A DNA stretch of 64,000 nucleotides from an uncultured Clostridia bacterium (GCA_934254815.1 CAKQME010000001.1:1-64000), one strand, 5' to 3'. Counted from the first letter of the stretch, positions 32,851 to 41,475 are shown. Notes: generated by a model from the letters alone, not told the origin. Made by a program: numbers and translations.

Positions 32851-32856
32851 GTAATA

Positions 32857-32892
32857 AAACAGAGTGTTCAAGTAATGAACACTCTGTTTTTT
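32857..32892 (+). terminator. Terminator after the MACPF gene
   Basis: AAAACAGAGTGTTC pairs with GAACACTCTGTTTT, then further T. Confidence 0.9.
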
Positions 32893-32911
32893 ATGTCTGC
32901 AGCCTTAAAAT

Positions 32912-32946
32912 AAGCCCGCAGGGGAATCCCTGCGGGCTTTGTTTTT
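32912..32946. terminator. Terminator of the rpsF-ssb-rpsR operon
   Basis: AAGCCCGCAGGG pairs with CCCTGCGGGCTT, with T-rich sequence on both strands; it lies immediately after the rpsR stop codon. Confidence 0.85.
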
Positions 32947-32947
32947 C

Positions 32948-33238
32948 TTATTCTCCTTTGAACGGCAATAATGCGGCGATTCTCGCTCTCTTTATTGCGG
33001 TTGCAAGAAGTCTTTGATGCTTTGCGCAAACACCCGTCATACGTCTCGGTAAAATCTTACCTTTTTCGGTGACGAATTTCTTGAGTTTTGCTATATCTTT
33101 ATAATCGATTCCCTCAGCCTTTTCAACGCAGAAAGAACAAACTTTTCTTCTCGTAGTCTTTCTCAACGGCTTTCTGAGAGCAACTGCCTGCGTCGAAGCG
33201 GTAGCTTCGGTTACGGGCGCAACATTCTTTTCTTCCAT
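32948..33238 (-). CDS. rpsR: Ribosomal protein S18
   Basis: 96 residues. The C-terminal S18 core is clear (KKFVTEKGKILPRRMTGVCA, then HQRLLATAIKRARIAALLPF). An N-terminal tail of about 25 residues rich in Ala/Thr/Val precedes it. CSFC near residue 35 and CAKH near 72 suggest the zinc-binding (C+) form. It binds 16S rRNA with S6, encoded in the same operon. Confidence 0.97.
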   Translation of the reverse strand: MEEKNVAPVTEATASTQAVALRKPLRKTTRRKVCSFCVEKAEGIDYKDIAKLKKFVTEKGKILPRRMTGVCAKHQRLLATAIKRARIAALLPFKGE

Positions 33239-33264
33239 TTTTTGCTACTCCTTATTTTTATTGA

Positions 33265-33681
33265 TTAAAACGGCAAATCGTCGTCGTCAACCTGTTGAAG
33301 CGTAGGTCTTTCGGCAACGCGCGGTGAGGAATGAACTGCTCCGTCGTCGGAACCGTCATTCTGATTTTTTGCGGTAAGGAACTCTACCTCGTTAGCGATT
33401 ATATCGGTAACTTGTCTTTTATTGCCATCTTTGTCTTCATACGAACGGTTTTGTAAGCTGCCGACAACTGCTATTTTGCTACCTTTTTTAAGGTATCTGC
33501 CGCAATGCTCGGCTTGCGTTCTCCATACCGTTATATTGAAGAAATCGGTTTCTCTTTCGCCGTTGCTTCCAGTGTAGGGTCTGTTGACCGCTAAACCTAA
33601 TCTGCAGAAAGGCACGCCGCTCGGAGTTTCCGACATTTCCGGATCTCTGGTTAAGTTTCCTATAAGATAAACTTTGTTCAT
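33265..33681 (-). CDS. ssb: Single-stranded DNA-binding protein
   Basis: 138 residues: OB fold (about 1-105; begins NKVYLIGNLTRDPEM), a flexible linker, and the acidic tip DDDLPF that recruits replication and repair proteins. It lies between rpsF and rpsR, as in most Firmicutes. Confidence 0.97.
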   Translation of the reverse strand: MNKVYLIGNLTRDPEMSETPSGVPFCRLGLAVNRPYTGSNGERETDFFNITVWRTQAEHCGRYLKKGSKIAVVGSLQNRSYEDKDGNKRQVTDIIANEVEFLTAKNQNDGSDDGAVHSSPRVAERPTLQQVDDDDLPF

Positions 33682-33696
33682 AAGTAATCTTCTCCG

Positions 33697-33978
33697 TTAA
33701 ATTCTCGTTATTAAACGTCTTAAAACATGCTCGGTTATGCCGACGACTCTCTTGACTTCCTGTACAAGATTGCTGTCGCCTGCGAACGTCATGTAAACGT
33801 AATAACCTTCCGTCTTGTAGTCGATAGGATAAGCGAGCTTCTTAACGCCCCATTTTTCCGTTTTTTCGACCACGCCGCCGTTTTTCGTAACGACGCCCTC
33901 GAATTTGGCAATTAACGCCTCTTTCTCTTCGTCGCTGCAAGCAGCGTCCAAAATGTAGATCATTTCGTACTTGTTCAT
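33697..33978 (-). CDS. rpsF: Ribosomal protein S6
   Basis: 93 residues, normal for S6: starts MNKYEMIYILDAACSDEE, and has KKLAYPIDYKTEGYYVYMTF and EHVLRRLI at the C-terminus. It pairs with S18 on the 30S platform. The ATG at 33978 is chosen because GGGAGGT lies just upstream and the family starts there; the longer open frame to 34062 is leader RNA. Confidence 0.96.
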   Translation of the reverse strand: MNKYEMIYILDAACSDEEKEALIAKFEGVVTKNGGVVEKTEKWGVKKLAYPIDYKTEGYYVYMTFAGDSNLVQEVKRVVGITEHVLRRLITRI

Positions 33979-34020
33979 ATTTTTACCTCCCGGACTTATT
34001 CGGCTTGCCATAAGGCAAGC
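33979..34020 (-). promoter_or_regulatory. rpsF leader hairpin, candidate S6:S18 autoregulatory site
   Basis: On the minus strand GCTTGCC/GGCAAGC (34003-34020) with a TTAT loop is followed by CGAA and CCGGGAGG at the ribosome-binding site. Leaders of rpsF often bind the S6:S18 complex through a hairpin with a nearby CCG; the location fits but the exact motif is uncertain. Confidence 0.4.
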
Positions 34021-34082
34021 AAGGTATCCGATATTTGCGTTTAAGCAGCAGATTTTGCCCACGCGATAATATCAGTTGAATT

Positions 34083-34111
34083 ATTATATAATAAAGTTTA
34101 AATTTTGTCAA
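34083..34111 (-). promoter_or_regulatory. Promoter of rpsF-ssb-rpsR
   Basis: Minus strand: TTGACA (34106-34111), 17-bp spacer, TATAAT (34083-34088). Confidence 0.85.
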
Positions 34112-34148
34112 GCGTTTTTAGCCCGACGGCAAACTTTTGTTATCTTAC

Positions 34149-36275
34149 TTATTTATTAAGTGGAATTTCCCAATCCATCGATTCGTAAATTTCTCCGCGG
34201 TCGATATCGTAAACGCGGAATTCTCCGTCCTGTTCGGCGGTTTCGAAAATGTGTTCCTGCCACCAGTGCGTAGCAGGCGTGTGGAATAATTCGTCGGATA
34301 TAAGTTTAAGCGTGGGCAATAATCGCTTGTCGTTGCGCAGATAAAGGAAATATCTCGATAACTTCTTGACGTTTTCCTCTCTGCCTTTTATACGCAAATC
34401 GGATAAATCATGGTTTCCGCAATAGGTTTCAAGCCATATAACGAAATCGTAAAGGGGCGCGCTTTTACCGAGTAATTCGTTTATAATCTCCGAACATTCG
34501 GTAAGTTTTTCACAAAAACCCTCTTTGTCTTTCAATTGCAGAGCTGCCGCTTCGTGATAGACTTTTTGTACTCTGTCTACAATCGCATATTCGGCTGCGA
34601 GATATTGGTGTAAAAGAGCGGGCATATGCAGAGCCTCTAAATATCCGTCGTCATTGGTTTTTCCCTTTATTTCGTCCCAAAGCGAGGCTAACCTTTTAAC
34701 GACTCCGACGTATTCGTCGTAACGATTTTCCAAATCAACCGAGTATTTAATGCGGAACAACAGCGGGTTGTCCTCATAAAAGAATACCTTGCGGAGCGCG
34801 ACGCCTTTGTTTTTTGCCGAGAAAATTTTTAGTAAATCTCCGTACAAATCTCCCGATAGGTGCATATATTCGCGCATTGCCGCGCCGCCTTCGCCGTATT
34901 CGGCAGCCATATATGCGGTTTCGAACTCTTCGCGGGTAATTCCGTCGATAAAGTTGTCGTCGCACCCGCGCCATAACATTGACAGTCCTGCGGCTTGATT
35001 GAACAAAGTCTGCTCGCAATGATATCCGTACATGTTAATCCAGTCGGTAATCATTCCTCCGTAAAAATTGCGTTTGCACGCGCCGCGGAAAAGCTTCCAC
35101 ATATTGATTTGCTGTTGCGGCGAAGCGAAATGCATCATACATGCATGCGTAGAAGTGCAGGCGACAACGTCAAAACCGTTGTCCGCAAAAAATTGTTGCG
35201 AAACTTCGCTCGCTCCGACGTACCACCAGTCGAACACGATAGTATTGTCGCGGAGTTGCGCTAATAAATAATCGTTGGACTGTTTGAATTTTGCGTCCTC
35301 GATATTGCCGTCGTAACGATTTTCGCCCGATAACGATACAATCATATCTCCCCATATACCCATTTTTACGCCTTTTGCTTTGAGGTAATCGCGGAAGCGT
35401 ATACAGTTGGAGAGAATTATTCCGGTTTTGCCTATTGCGTTTTTAGCCTCTCTGCAAGCCTCGTCGCCGCCGCAGGAATAAATTTCGTCGCACGAAACGT
35501 GCATAATGTCCGGTTTGAAAACGTCTAACACGCGGTCGAGAAGGTCACGGATGAAATCGAGCGATTTAACGTTGTTCGGACAGAAAGAATTGCCTATCGA
35601 ACCGATTGCCGTTTCTTCGCCCGTCATCACCTCGCGCATATCGCTGTAATTTTCAAGCGACAACACTTCGTCCGCATGCCCTTGTATAGAGCAGGCGGGT
35701 ATAATGTAAACGTTATATTCTCTCGCATAGTCGGCAAGTTCTTTTGCCTGTTCAAGGGTGATTTCGCCTTTATAATACGGCGCGACTTCGGGTACTAAAT
35801 AGAAAGACATCCACCCGTTAGAGAAATATATATGATTTGCTTTTTGCATGGCGGCTTTACGGACAAAGCGTTTGAACCAGTCCATACGGAATTTCATACC
35901 GTGTCCGGTTTCGAATGCTCCGCTACGGAATTTCATTTTCGGTTTGTCGCAAATTTTTACGCAGGGCAGTTTGCTGCCGAATTGTTTAATAAGCGCAAGC
36001 AAGGTTGTAATTCCGTAAAAATGGCCTTGCGGGGTTGCCGCGCTTACCGAAATTTCGCTTTCCGATATCTCTAAAATATATCCCTCTTCGGCAACGGAAT
36101 AGATCTCGTCCGTCGGTTCGATAAATTTAACAAGGACGTCTCCCGACGAGCCGAGTTCTCTTTTTATCGTATTGTAAAGTATTCCGTCGTTGTCGCCGTT
36201 ATAGTAGGGTTTTCCGTAAAGAAAGCCGCCCGTTTCGGTGAGTTTTTCAGGGTATGGCGTAATGTTGAATTTCAT
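34149..36275 (-). CDS. Glycoside hydrolase family 20 beta-N-acetylhexosaminidase-like protein
   Basis: 708 residues, no signal peptide. Residues about 1-110 resemble the GH20b alpha/beta domain (ISVSAATPQGHFYGITTLLAL). The TIM barrel follows (about 115-480) with MHVSCDEIYSCGGD (about 253), giving the catalytic Asp-Glu pair, and Trp-rich sugar-binding segments. The C-terminal about 230 residues are helical. It probably releases terminal GlcNAc or GalNAc from imported glycans in the cytoplasm. AGAGGTGA precedes the ATG. It lies 4 nt after the DUF5107 gene in one operon. Confidence 0.87.
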   Translation of the reverse strand: MKFNITPYPEKLTETGGFLYGKPYYNGDNDGILYNTIKRELGSSGDVLVKFIEPTDEIYSVAEEGYILEISESEISVSAATPQGHFYGITTLLALIKQFGSKLPCVKICDKPKMKFRSGAFETGHGMKFRMDWFKRFVRKAAMQKANHIYFSNGWMSFYLVPEVAPYYKGEITLEQAKELADYAREYNVYIIPACSIQGHADEVLSLENYSDMREVMTGEETAIGSIGNSFCPNNVKSLDFIRDLLDRVLDVFKPDIMHVSCDEIYSCGGDEACREAKNAIGKTGIILSNCIRFRDYLKAKGVKMGIWGDMIVSLSGENRYDGNIEDAKFKQSNDYLLAQLRDNTIVFDWWYVGASEVSQQFFADNGFDVVACTSTHACMMHFASPQQQINMWKLFRGACKRNFYGGMITDWINMYGYHCEQTLFNQAAGLSMLWRGCDDNFIDGITREEFETAYMAAEYGEGGAAMREYMHLSGDLYGDLLKIFSAKNKGVALRKVFFYEDNPLLFRIKYSVDLENRYDEYVGVVKRLASLWDEIKGKTNDDGYLEALHMPALLHQYLAAEYAIVDRVQKVYHEAAALQLKDKEGFCEKLTECSEIINELLGKSAPLYDFVIWLETYCGNHDLSDLRIKGREENVKKLSRYFLYLRNDKRLLPTLKLISDELFHTPATHWWQEHIFETAEQDGEFRVYDIDRGEIYESMDWEIPLNK

Positions 36276-36279
36276 AATT

Positions 36280-38259
36280 TCACCTCTCGTTTGTCATCTG
36301 AAAACTGAATTTATACGGTATATCCGAATATTTCCGCGTATACTTTTCGCCCGTCGTTTCGGCTTTTCGTTCGCGGATTTTAAACCAAAGTTCACCTAAA
36401 GTAATTTCGCTTTCCTGCATATCTGGTATGCAAAGTCCGCCGTTTAAGTTCAAAAGCTTTTCGCCTTCTTCCGCTCGTCCGATTTCTACTGCGGCGAATG
36501 CGGAATATAATCTTATTCTCGGATTTTTTTGCATTTTTTCGGGCAAACAGTGCGTAAAATCGTATAACTTTTGATAATATTCGGTTTGAAAGAGTATCTT
36601 TGCCGCAAATTGGCAGACCTCTACGTTGTCCGGCGCACGTTCTGCGCTTTCAATTGCCTTGCTCGCGGCTTCGTTTTTCTTGCCTTGTGATAGATAAGCT
36701 TGCGCCAATACGCATTTCACATAGGGTGAAACCACAAGCTTGTCTGCCGTTAGCAATCTTTCCGCAGCCTTTTTTATCTGTCCGTCGGCAAGGTAAGCGC
36801 AGCCGAGCTGATAGTGCGCGTACCAATTGTTTTTATCTTTGCCGCGTATTGCTTTTTCTGCCGAATTTATCCATTCGGTTTGCGTCGTATACGACTTCGG
36901 CGCGACAAGCGGATTATGCTCGCCGAAAGACCCGTTTAGTAAAAGGTTTTTCCAATCGTCGACGCCGTCGTCGGTTTCGATGAATTGTAAATGTTGCGAT
37001 ATAGGGCGATTACCGATTGTTTTGCGGCGCAAATTTTCCAACGCGCCCCAAGACGAACCCTTGCATATCAAATCGGTCAAAGGTTTCTTTGCCAAGGCTG
37101 CCGTTTGACGTAAAAAATTTTCGGCATAATCTTTCGGCAGTGCGGTTTTTAAAAATTCTTCCACTGCCGATTGCGCGTCGGTATACTTTCCGTGGATTTT
37201 TTCGGGTACGAGATTTATCGCGCCGTACAGCTCAACCCATTCCCAAGCCGTGTTCGGCGGCATGGGCAAACTTTCGTATTGCGTAGGCGCAAGCCCTGCT
37301 TGAATCTCGCAATATTTTCCGTCGTCGCCGTCGTGCGTCAGCCATTCCTGCCAATGGTCGGAGCCTTTGCCGTTACCCCACGAAAACAGCTTTCTGCCTT
37401 TTAAACGTGAGGACGAAAGCTGAACCAACCCTTTGCCTTCTCCGTCTACCGCCGACATATATAGAGGGGCGTCGGGGCGAGTTTTCCAAAAATAGTCCAC
37501 GGCTTCGGGTGAATTTTCGGGATATGTAATATCTATGCCGTCGTATTCGGGTACGGGGACTGTTATAACGTTATAATTATGATGTGTATAAGCGCGGTTT
37601 GTCGGGGCTACGACACGCAAATTATTTCCGCCCGTGCGCACTGCAACGTTACTCCACCAATATACGGGCGTTACGTTGTTCGTCGGGTTGACTATCCTAC
37701 TGCGGCAATGCAGAAAACGCGAGCCGCTCGGCAGAGAAAAATCCACCTGATAAGTTATGCCTCGAATTCGTTCGTATTCGTATATGCGGAAAATATTTTC
37801 ATCTTCATCGACGGCAGCATAGACGGGTGAACATGTAAACGGGCTATGCCCCGGAATACCGCAATTCCACTCGATTCCGCCCGCAAACCAGGCGTTTCTG
37901 AGCGCTAGGTTACAAAAGCGAATCGCGCTGTTTTTATATAACAATTCGCGCTTCTCGGCTTTATCGAAAAGCGAATATAGTCTCCCGCCGAGTTCGGGCA
38001 GGAAAACGGCTTTGAGATATTCGTTTTCAAGCGTTACGGATAGAAATTCTTTTTGTTTTAACTCTCTGCCGTATTGATTTTGTTGAGAATAAGGAAAGGC
38101 GGAATTTCTTTGCCCGTAGTTTAAAAACAACCCTTCTTCTTCAGACAAGCTGTTTGTGAATTCTTTGCCGAGCAGCGTAGTACCAAAATCGGGTATTTCG
38201 CCGTTTTTATCGCAAAAATTAGTGAGAATCGATAATTTTTCTCTTTTTATACTCTTCAT
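36280..38259 (-). CDS. DUF5107 domain protein with TPR repeats
   Basis: 659 residues. Residues about 40-350 match the DUF5107 pattern, a galactose-mutarotase-like fold (LKAVFLPELGGRLYSLFDKA; GGIEWNCGIPGHSP; PVYWWSNVAV). From about 470 there are TPR-like helices (NNWYAHYQLGCAYLADGQI; KCVLAQAYLSQGKKNEAASK). DUF5107 proteins accompany glycan-degradation genes; here the partner is the GH20 enzyme downstream. The exact reaction is unknown; sugar binding or epimer handling is inferred. First gene of the operon. Confidence 0.82.
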   Translation of the reverse strand: MKSIKREKLSILTNFCDKNGEIPDFGTTLLGKEFTNSLSEEEGLFLNYGQRNSAFPYSQQNQYGRELKQKEFLSVTLENEYLKAVFLPELGGRLYSLFDKAEKRELLYKNSAIRFCNLALRNAWFAGGIEWNCGIPGHSPFTCSPVYAAVDEDENIFRIYEYERIRGITYQVDFSLPSGSRFLHCRSRIVNPTNNVTPVYWWSNVAVRTGGNNLRVVAPTNRAYTHHNYNVITVPVPEYDGIDITYPENSPEAVDYFWKTRPDAPLYMSAVDGEGKGLVQLSSSRLKGRKLFSWGNGKGSDHWQEWLTHDGDDGKYCEIQAGLAPTQYESLPMPPNTAWEWVELYGAINLVPEKIHGKYTDAQSAVEEFLKTALPKDYAENFLRQTAALAKKPLTDLICKGSSWGALENLRRKTIGNRPISQHLQFIETDDGVDDWKNLLLNGSFGEHNPLVAPKSYTTQTEWINSAEKAIRGKDKNNWYAHYQLGCAYLADGQIKKAAERLLTADKLVVSPYVKCVLAQAYLSQGKKNEAASKAIESAERAPDNVEVCQFAAKILFQTEYYQKLYDFTHCLPEKMQKNPRIRLYSAFAAVEIGRAEEGEKLLNLNGGLCIPDMQESEITLGELWFKIRERKAETTGEKYTRKYSDIPYKFSFQMTNER

Positions 38260-38288
38260 AAAAACACCGTAACATATTTTTTAATAGT

Positions 38289-38376
38289 GTTAAATAATTA
38301 AACAAAAAATTTTATCGCCCTATTTTTTAACTCTATTAACTAATTAAAGTATAGCACAAGGTATTTCGTTTGTCAA
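38289..38376 (-). promoter_or_regulatory. Promoter of the GH20 operon with candidate operator
   Basis: Minus strand: TTGACA (38371-38376), 17-bp spacer, TATACT (38348-38353). Downstream in the leader is the palindrome GTTAAATAATTAAAC (38289-38303) and related TTAACTAATTAA sequence near 38336, suggesting a carbohydrate-responsive repressor. Confidence 0.65.
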
Positions 38377-38463
38377 TAGATTTCTAAAAAATAAAAAAAA
38401 ATTTTTAACGTAGGAAAGGTTCTCTTCCGTCGGCAAAGTCTCAGAATAGCCGAATGAAAATAA

Positions 38464-38520
38464 AGCCTCCCCTGAGTAAAGGGAGGTGGCGCGGCATTGA
38501 GCCGAGACGAAAGGATCGAC
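38464..38520. repeat. Palindromic intergenic repeat (CCTCCC/GGGAGG type)
   Basis: AAGCCTCCCCTGAGTAAAGGGAGGTGG-like unit: CCTCCC (38467-38472) pairs with GGGAGG (38481-38486). From memory such units are scattered in many gut Clostridia. A separate hairpin, CCAACCTcAGGTTGG (38589-38603), just past the cysK stop codon, could end cysK transcription. No gene in this gap. Confidence 0.5.
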
Positions 38521-38606
38521 AGCCTGAGGCTGAGCGCGAGTGGCGGTTCCGACTTTATTTGATAAAGAACAGATAAAACGCTTGCGTCCAACCTCAGGTT
38601 GGCTGA

Positions 38607-39539
38607 TTAATCTTGGAAAAGCGGAGTGGAGAAATATCTGTCGCCGCCGTCGGGAAGTATAACTACTATGGTCTTGCCCGCATTTTCGGGTCTTTCGGCT
38701 ATTCTGGTTGCTGCCCAGACTGCCGCGCCTGCGGAAATTCCGACTAAAACGCCTGCCGTTTTGCCTACTTCTTTAGCCGTTTCGAACGCCGCGTCGTTGG
38801 GTACGTCTATAACTTCGTCGTAAATACCCGTATTAAGCGTATCGGGAACAAATCCCGCGCCGATACCCTGAATTTTATGCGCACCTCCTACTCCTTTTGT
38901 CAGAACGGGAGAGGTTTCGGGTTCGACCGCTATAACTTTGACGTTCGGGTTTTGGCTCTTAAGATATTCGCCCGTACCGCTCAACGTTCCGCCTGTTCCT
39001 ACGCCCGCGACGAGGAAATCGACTTTTCCGTCGGTGTCGTTCCATATTTCGGGTCCGGTAGTCTTTTTGTGCGCCGCAGGGTTGGCGGGGTTGACGAATT
39101 GCCCCGCGATGAACGCGCCGGGAATTTCTTTCGCGAGTTCTTCGGCTTTGGCTATCGCGCCTTTCATACCTTTCGCACCCTCCGTAAGAACGATTTCCGC
39201 GCCGTATGCCTTGATAATGTTTCTGCGTTCAACGCTCATCGTTTCGGGCATAGTGAGAATAACTCTGTAACCCTTGCTTACGCCGATAGCGGCAAGACCG
39301 ATACCCGTGTTACCCGAAGTCGGTTCGATTATAACCGACCCCGCCTTTAAAAGTCCTTTTTCTTCAGCGTCTTCGATCATGGCTTTGGCGATTCTGTCTT
39401 TTACCGACCCGGTGGGGTTAAGATATTCGAGTTTACCTAAAATCGTGGCGTTAAGTCCGTGTTTTTTTTCGTATCCCGCAAGTTCTAAAAGGGGAGTGTT
39501 GCCTACAAGTTCCGTTATGTTTTTATATATTTTTTTCAT
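38607..39539 (-). CDS. cysK: O-acetylserine sulfhydrylase (cysteine synthase)
   Basis: 310 residues, typical of CysK. PLP-binding Lys in NPTGSVKDRIA (about 41-51), substrate loop PTSGNTGIG (about 73-81), phosphate-binding GVGTGGTLSG (about 178-187) and GISAGAAVWA. It makes cysteine from O-acetylserine and sulfide. TAAGGAG precedes the ATG. A leader with three Cys codons, an antiterminator and a terminator lies upstream, so cysteinyl-tRNA level should set its expression. Confidence 0.96.
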   Translation of the reverse strand: MKKIYKNITELVGNTPLLELAGYEKKHGLNATILGKLEYLNPTGSVKDRIAKAMIEDAEEKGLLKAGSVIIEPTSGNTGIGLAAIGVSKGYRVILTMPETMSVERRNIIKAYGAEIVLTEGAKGMKGAIAKAEELAKEIPGAFIAGQFVNPANPAAHKKTTGPEIWNDTDGKVDFLVAGVGTGGTLSGTGEYLKSQNPNVKVIAVEPETSPVLTKGVGGAHKIQGIGAGFVPDTLNTGIYDEVIDVPNDAAFETAKEVGKTAGVLVGISAGAAVWAATRIAERPENAGKTIVVILPDGGDRYFSTPLFQD

Positions 39540-39584
39540 TATTGTTTTCTCCTTAAATTTTTATTATTTTATATGCGTTGTCTG

Positions 39585-39632
39585 TTACTTGAATTTCCGA
39601 CATCGACCGTCGTAACTGAGATAATAATACAT
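39585..39632 (-). CDS. Second short leader ORF before cysK
   Basis: GGAGGATAAA then ATG (39632) encodes MYYYLSYDGRCRKFK, between the attenuator and cysK. The SD is strong, but there is no independent support for translation; it may couple initiation at cysK. Confidence 0.4.
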   Translation of the reverse strand: MYYYLSYDGRCRKFK

Positions 39633-39642
39633 TTTATCCTCC

Positions 39643-39680
39643 AAAAAAATAAGCCCGCCTATGTAACATAAGCGGACTTT
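39643..39680 (-). terminator. cysK attenuator (terminator and antiterminator)
   Basis: On the minus strand AAGTCCGCTTATG pairs with CATAGGCGGGCTT, then TTATTTTTTT, an intrinsic terminator. An alternative pairing uses TAAGCGG, which overlaps the leader-peptide stop codon (about 39712-39719), with CCGCTTA, the terminator's 5' arm (about 39671-39677). A ribosome stalled on Cys codons frees TAAGCGG and favours read-through; one reaching the stop covers it and favours termination. Confidence 0.8.
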
Positions 39681-39716
39681 ATACGCAAAAAATAAATTAT
39701 ACGCAAAATTAACCGC

Positions 39717-39776
39717 TTAACTTTTTAAGACGGCGCAACAACAAAGGCTGTTAAATTTTAAAATTGCGTTTTTCAT
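39717..39776 (-). CDS. Cysteine leader peptide of the cysK attenuator
   Basis: 19 residues: MKNAILKFNSLCCCAVLKS, with three consecutive Cys codons (TGT TGT TGC) at positions 12-14. AAGGAG lies 9 nt before the ATG at 39776, just downstream of a strong promoter. Its stop codon overlaps the antiterminator's 5' strand. Too short for ordinary gene finders; the role is inferred from this classic layout. Confidence 0.82.
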   Translation of the reverse strand: MKNAILKFNSLCCCAVLKS

Positions 39777-39799
39777 ACGGATTATCTCCTTACGGCACT

Positions 39800-39829
39800 A
39801 TTATAGGACTTGCGTATACCGTTTGTCAA
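39800..39829 (-). promoter_or_regulatory. Promoter of the cysK leader
   Basis: Minus strand: TTGACA (39824-39829), 18-bp spacer, TATAAT (39800-39805). Confidence 0.85.
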
Positions 39830-40002
39830 CCGTTTTAAAGTACAAAAAAAGTTTTTTTTCGACGAAAGAGAGCATATTTCGCTAAACATAAAGCCTAATA
39901 CTAAGGATACGCTTTATCGATTCCGTTGTACATAGCCGTAAGAGAGTTAAACCGATTAAGGCTTGATAAGCTTGATTCTCTGACGGCGGATAAGGGGGTA
40001 AT

Positions 40003-40776
40003 ATGAGTCGGAAAGTCGTGATATGCGGAATGAATACTTCATCTATAAGGCGATTATCAAACAAAGAAAGCGAAGAGTTGCTTCACAGAATCAAAGAGGG
40101 CGACGAAAAAGCGCGCGAGTATTTTATGACCGCGAACATAAGGTTGGTTTTGTCGCTTGTCAAGAGATATGATAAGAGTAAAGTCGGCGCGGACGATTTG
40201 TTTCAGGCGGGAATGATAGGGCTTATCAAGTCTGTGGATAATTTCGACCTGAGTATCGGGGTAAGATTTTCGACTTACGCCGTACCTATGATAATAGGCG
40301 AAATCAAGCGGGTATTAAGGGCGAGTAATGGTCTGAGAGTATCGCGCAGTATACGGGATACCGCTTACAGGGTGTTACAGGCGCGCGGCGAGATAGAAGC
40401 CGAAAAAGACGATATAGCAAGTATGAACGAGATTGCCGAAAGACTGGATATTCCCGAAAGAGAAGTCGTTTACGCGCTCGACGCGATATCCGACCCCGTG
40501 TCGCTTTACGACCCCGTATATAATAAAAACGGAGACGAGTTGCTGCTGATGGATCAGATAGGCGACGAAAAGAATACCGCCGAGAGATGGACGGAGAACG
40601 TCGCGTTGGACAGCGCGTTGTCGACTTTGGGGGAAAGAGAAAAGAAAATTTTGTATATGCGCTATTACGAGGGGAAAACTCAGACTGAGATATCCTCCGA
40701 AATAGGCTTGTCGCAGGCTCAGGTGTCGAGGCTTGAAAAAACCGCGTTGAAGAGCATGAAAAATAAAATTATGTAA
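40003..40776 (+). CDS. sigG: RNA polymerase sporulation sigma factor SigG
   Basis: 257 residues. The N-terminus KVVICGMNTSSI is the SigG-specific segment. Region 2 follows (DDLFQAGMIGLIKSVDNFDL; FSTYAVPMIIGEIKR), then region 3, and region 4 with the helix-turn-helix TEISSEIGLSQAQVSRLEK. SigG directs late forespore transcription, so the organism should make endospores. GGGGGT lies before the ATG. The B. subtilis neighbour ylmC is also next here. Confidence 0.93.
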   Translation: MSRKVVICGMNTSSIRRLSNKESEELLHRIKEGDEKAREYFMTANIRLVLSLVKRYDKSKVGADDLFQAGMIGLIKSVDNFDLSIGVRFSTYAVPMIIGEIKRVLRASNGLRVSRSIRDTAYRVLQARGEIEAEKDDIASMNEIAERLDIPEREVVYALDAISDPVSLYDPVYNKNGDELLLMDQIGDEKNTAERWTENVALDSALSTLGEREKKILYMRYYEGKTQTEISSEIGLSQAQVSRLEKTALKSMKNKIM

Positions 40777-40873
40777 ATAAGGCAACAGATTGCCGATAAT
40801 TTTGATTTAGTTATATTTTTATGTTATATTTTGTCGAACGTCGGCGTATGATGATATTGTCGGCAGGTGAAAT

Positions 40874-41155
40874 ATGGAACTCGGTTTCGGAGATTTAAAG
40901 AAAAAAAGCGTAATAAACATTCTTGACGGGCGCGATCTCGGTAAGGTATGCGATATGATTTTTACTTATCCGGACGGTAAAATAAAAGCGATAATAGTTC
41001 CGGGTAAAAAGACGTCGTTTTTTAAGAACTCCGAACTTATCATTGATTTTTGTTGTATCGAAAAGATAGGCGACGACGCGGTTCTGGTAAGGCTTCACGC
41101 TAATGCGTGCGAGGCGAAAGCCGCGGCTTCGCGGGAAATCGACGACGAAGAATAA
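40874..41155 (+). CDS. YlmC/YmxH family sporulation protein
   Basis: 93 residues with a PRC-barrel-like fold: LGFGDLKKKSVINILDGRDLG, then ICDM-like VCDMIFTYPDGKIKAIIVPG. YlmC/YmxH proteins are small sporulation-linked proteins of unclear activity. AGGTGA precedes the ATG. Its position after sigG supports the assignment. Confidence 0.88.
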   Translation: MELGFGDLKKKSVINILDGRDLGKVCDMIFTYPDGKIKAIIVPGKKTSFFKNSELIIDFCCIEKIGDDAVLVRLHANACEAKAAASREIDDEE

Positions 41156-41181
41156 GGGGTGGTATTATACCTCCCCTTTTC
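41154..41181 (+). terminator. Terminator after ylmC
   Basis: AAGGGGTGG pairs with CCTCCCCTT, followed by TTCTC. Confidence 0.75.
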
Positions 41182-41207
41182 TCATGAATAACAAACTATT
41201 TATAAAA

Positions 41208-41240
41208 TGTTGCCTTTATTGGTTCGCAATAAAGGCAACA
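41208..41240. other. Long perfect hairpin
   Basis: TTGCCTTTATT pairs with AATAAAGGCAA around a 7-nt loop. A smaller one, TTCGGCG/CGCCGAA, follows at about 41253-41272. No gene here. Confidence 0.6.
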
Positions 41241-41282
41241 CTATTGTTTAAATACTTCGGCGTTTAAGCGCCGAATAGCTTT

Positions 41283-41353
41283 ATGAATAATCCCGCTGAA
41301 TAAGCGTAGAGTACTTGTTATGGTGGGATATTTCGCTTTTGCTCAATAAGACA
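41283..41353. repeat. R1 repeat, 5'-truncated copy
   Basis: Starts inside the unit (AATCCCGCTG) and ends CAATAAGACA. Confidence 0.75.
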
Positions 41354-41371
41354 TAAAAGATAAATTAAGTG

Positions 41372-41457
41372 TGTCATTCTGAGCTTTGCGAAGAATCCCG
41401 CTGAATAAGTGTGGAATACTTTTACAATGGGATATTTCGCTTCCGCTCAATAAGACA
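41372..41457. repeat. R1 repeat, full copy
   Basis: Opens TGTCATTCTGAGC and closes CAATAAGACA, 86 bp. Internal pair AATCCC/GGGAT preserved. Confidence 0.8.
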
Positions 41458-41475
41458 TGAAATATAAATTAAGTA

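Noticed and set aside
33979..34062. Longer S6 protein starting at 34062
   Set aside because: S6 begins at MNKYEMIY with SD GGGAGGT; the upstream codons are leader RNA with a hairpin.
39600..39660. T-box leader before cysK
   Set aside because: No T-box consensus or specifier stem; the Cys leader peptide explains the terminator better.
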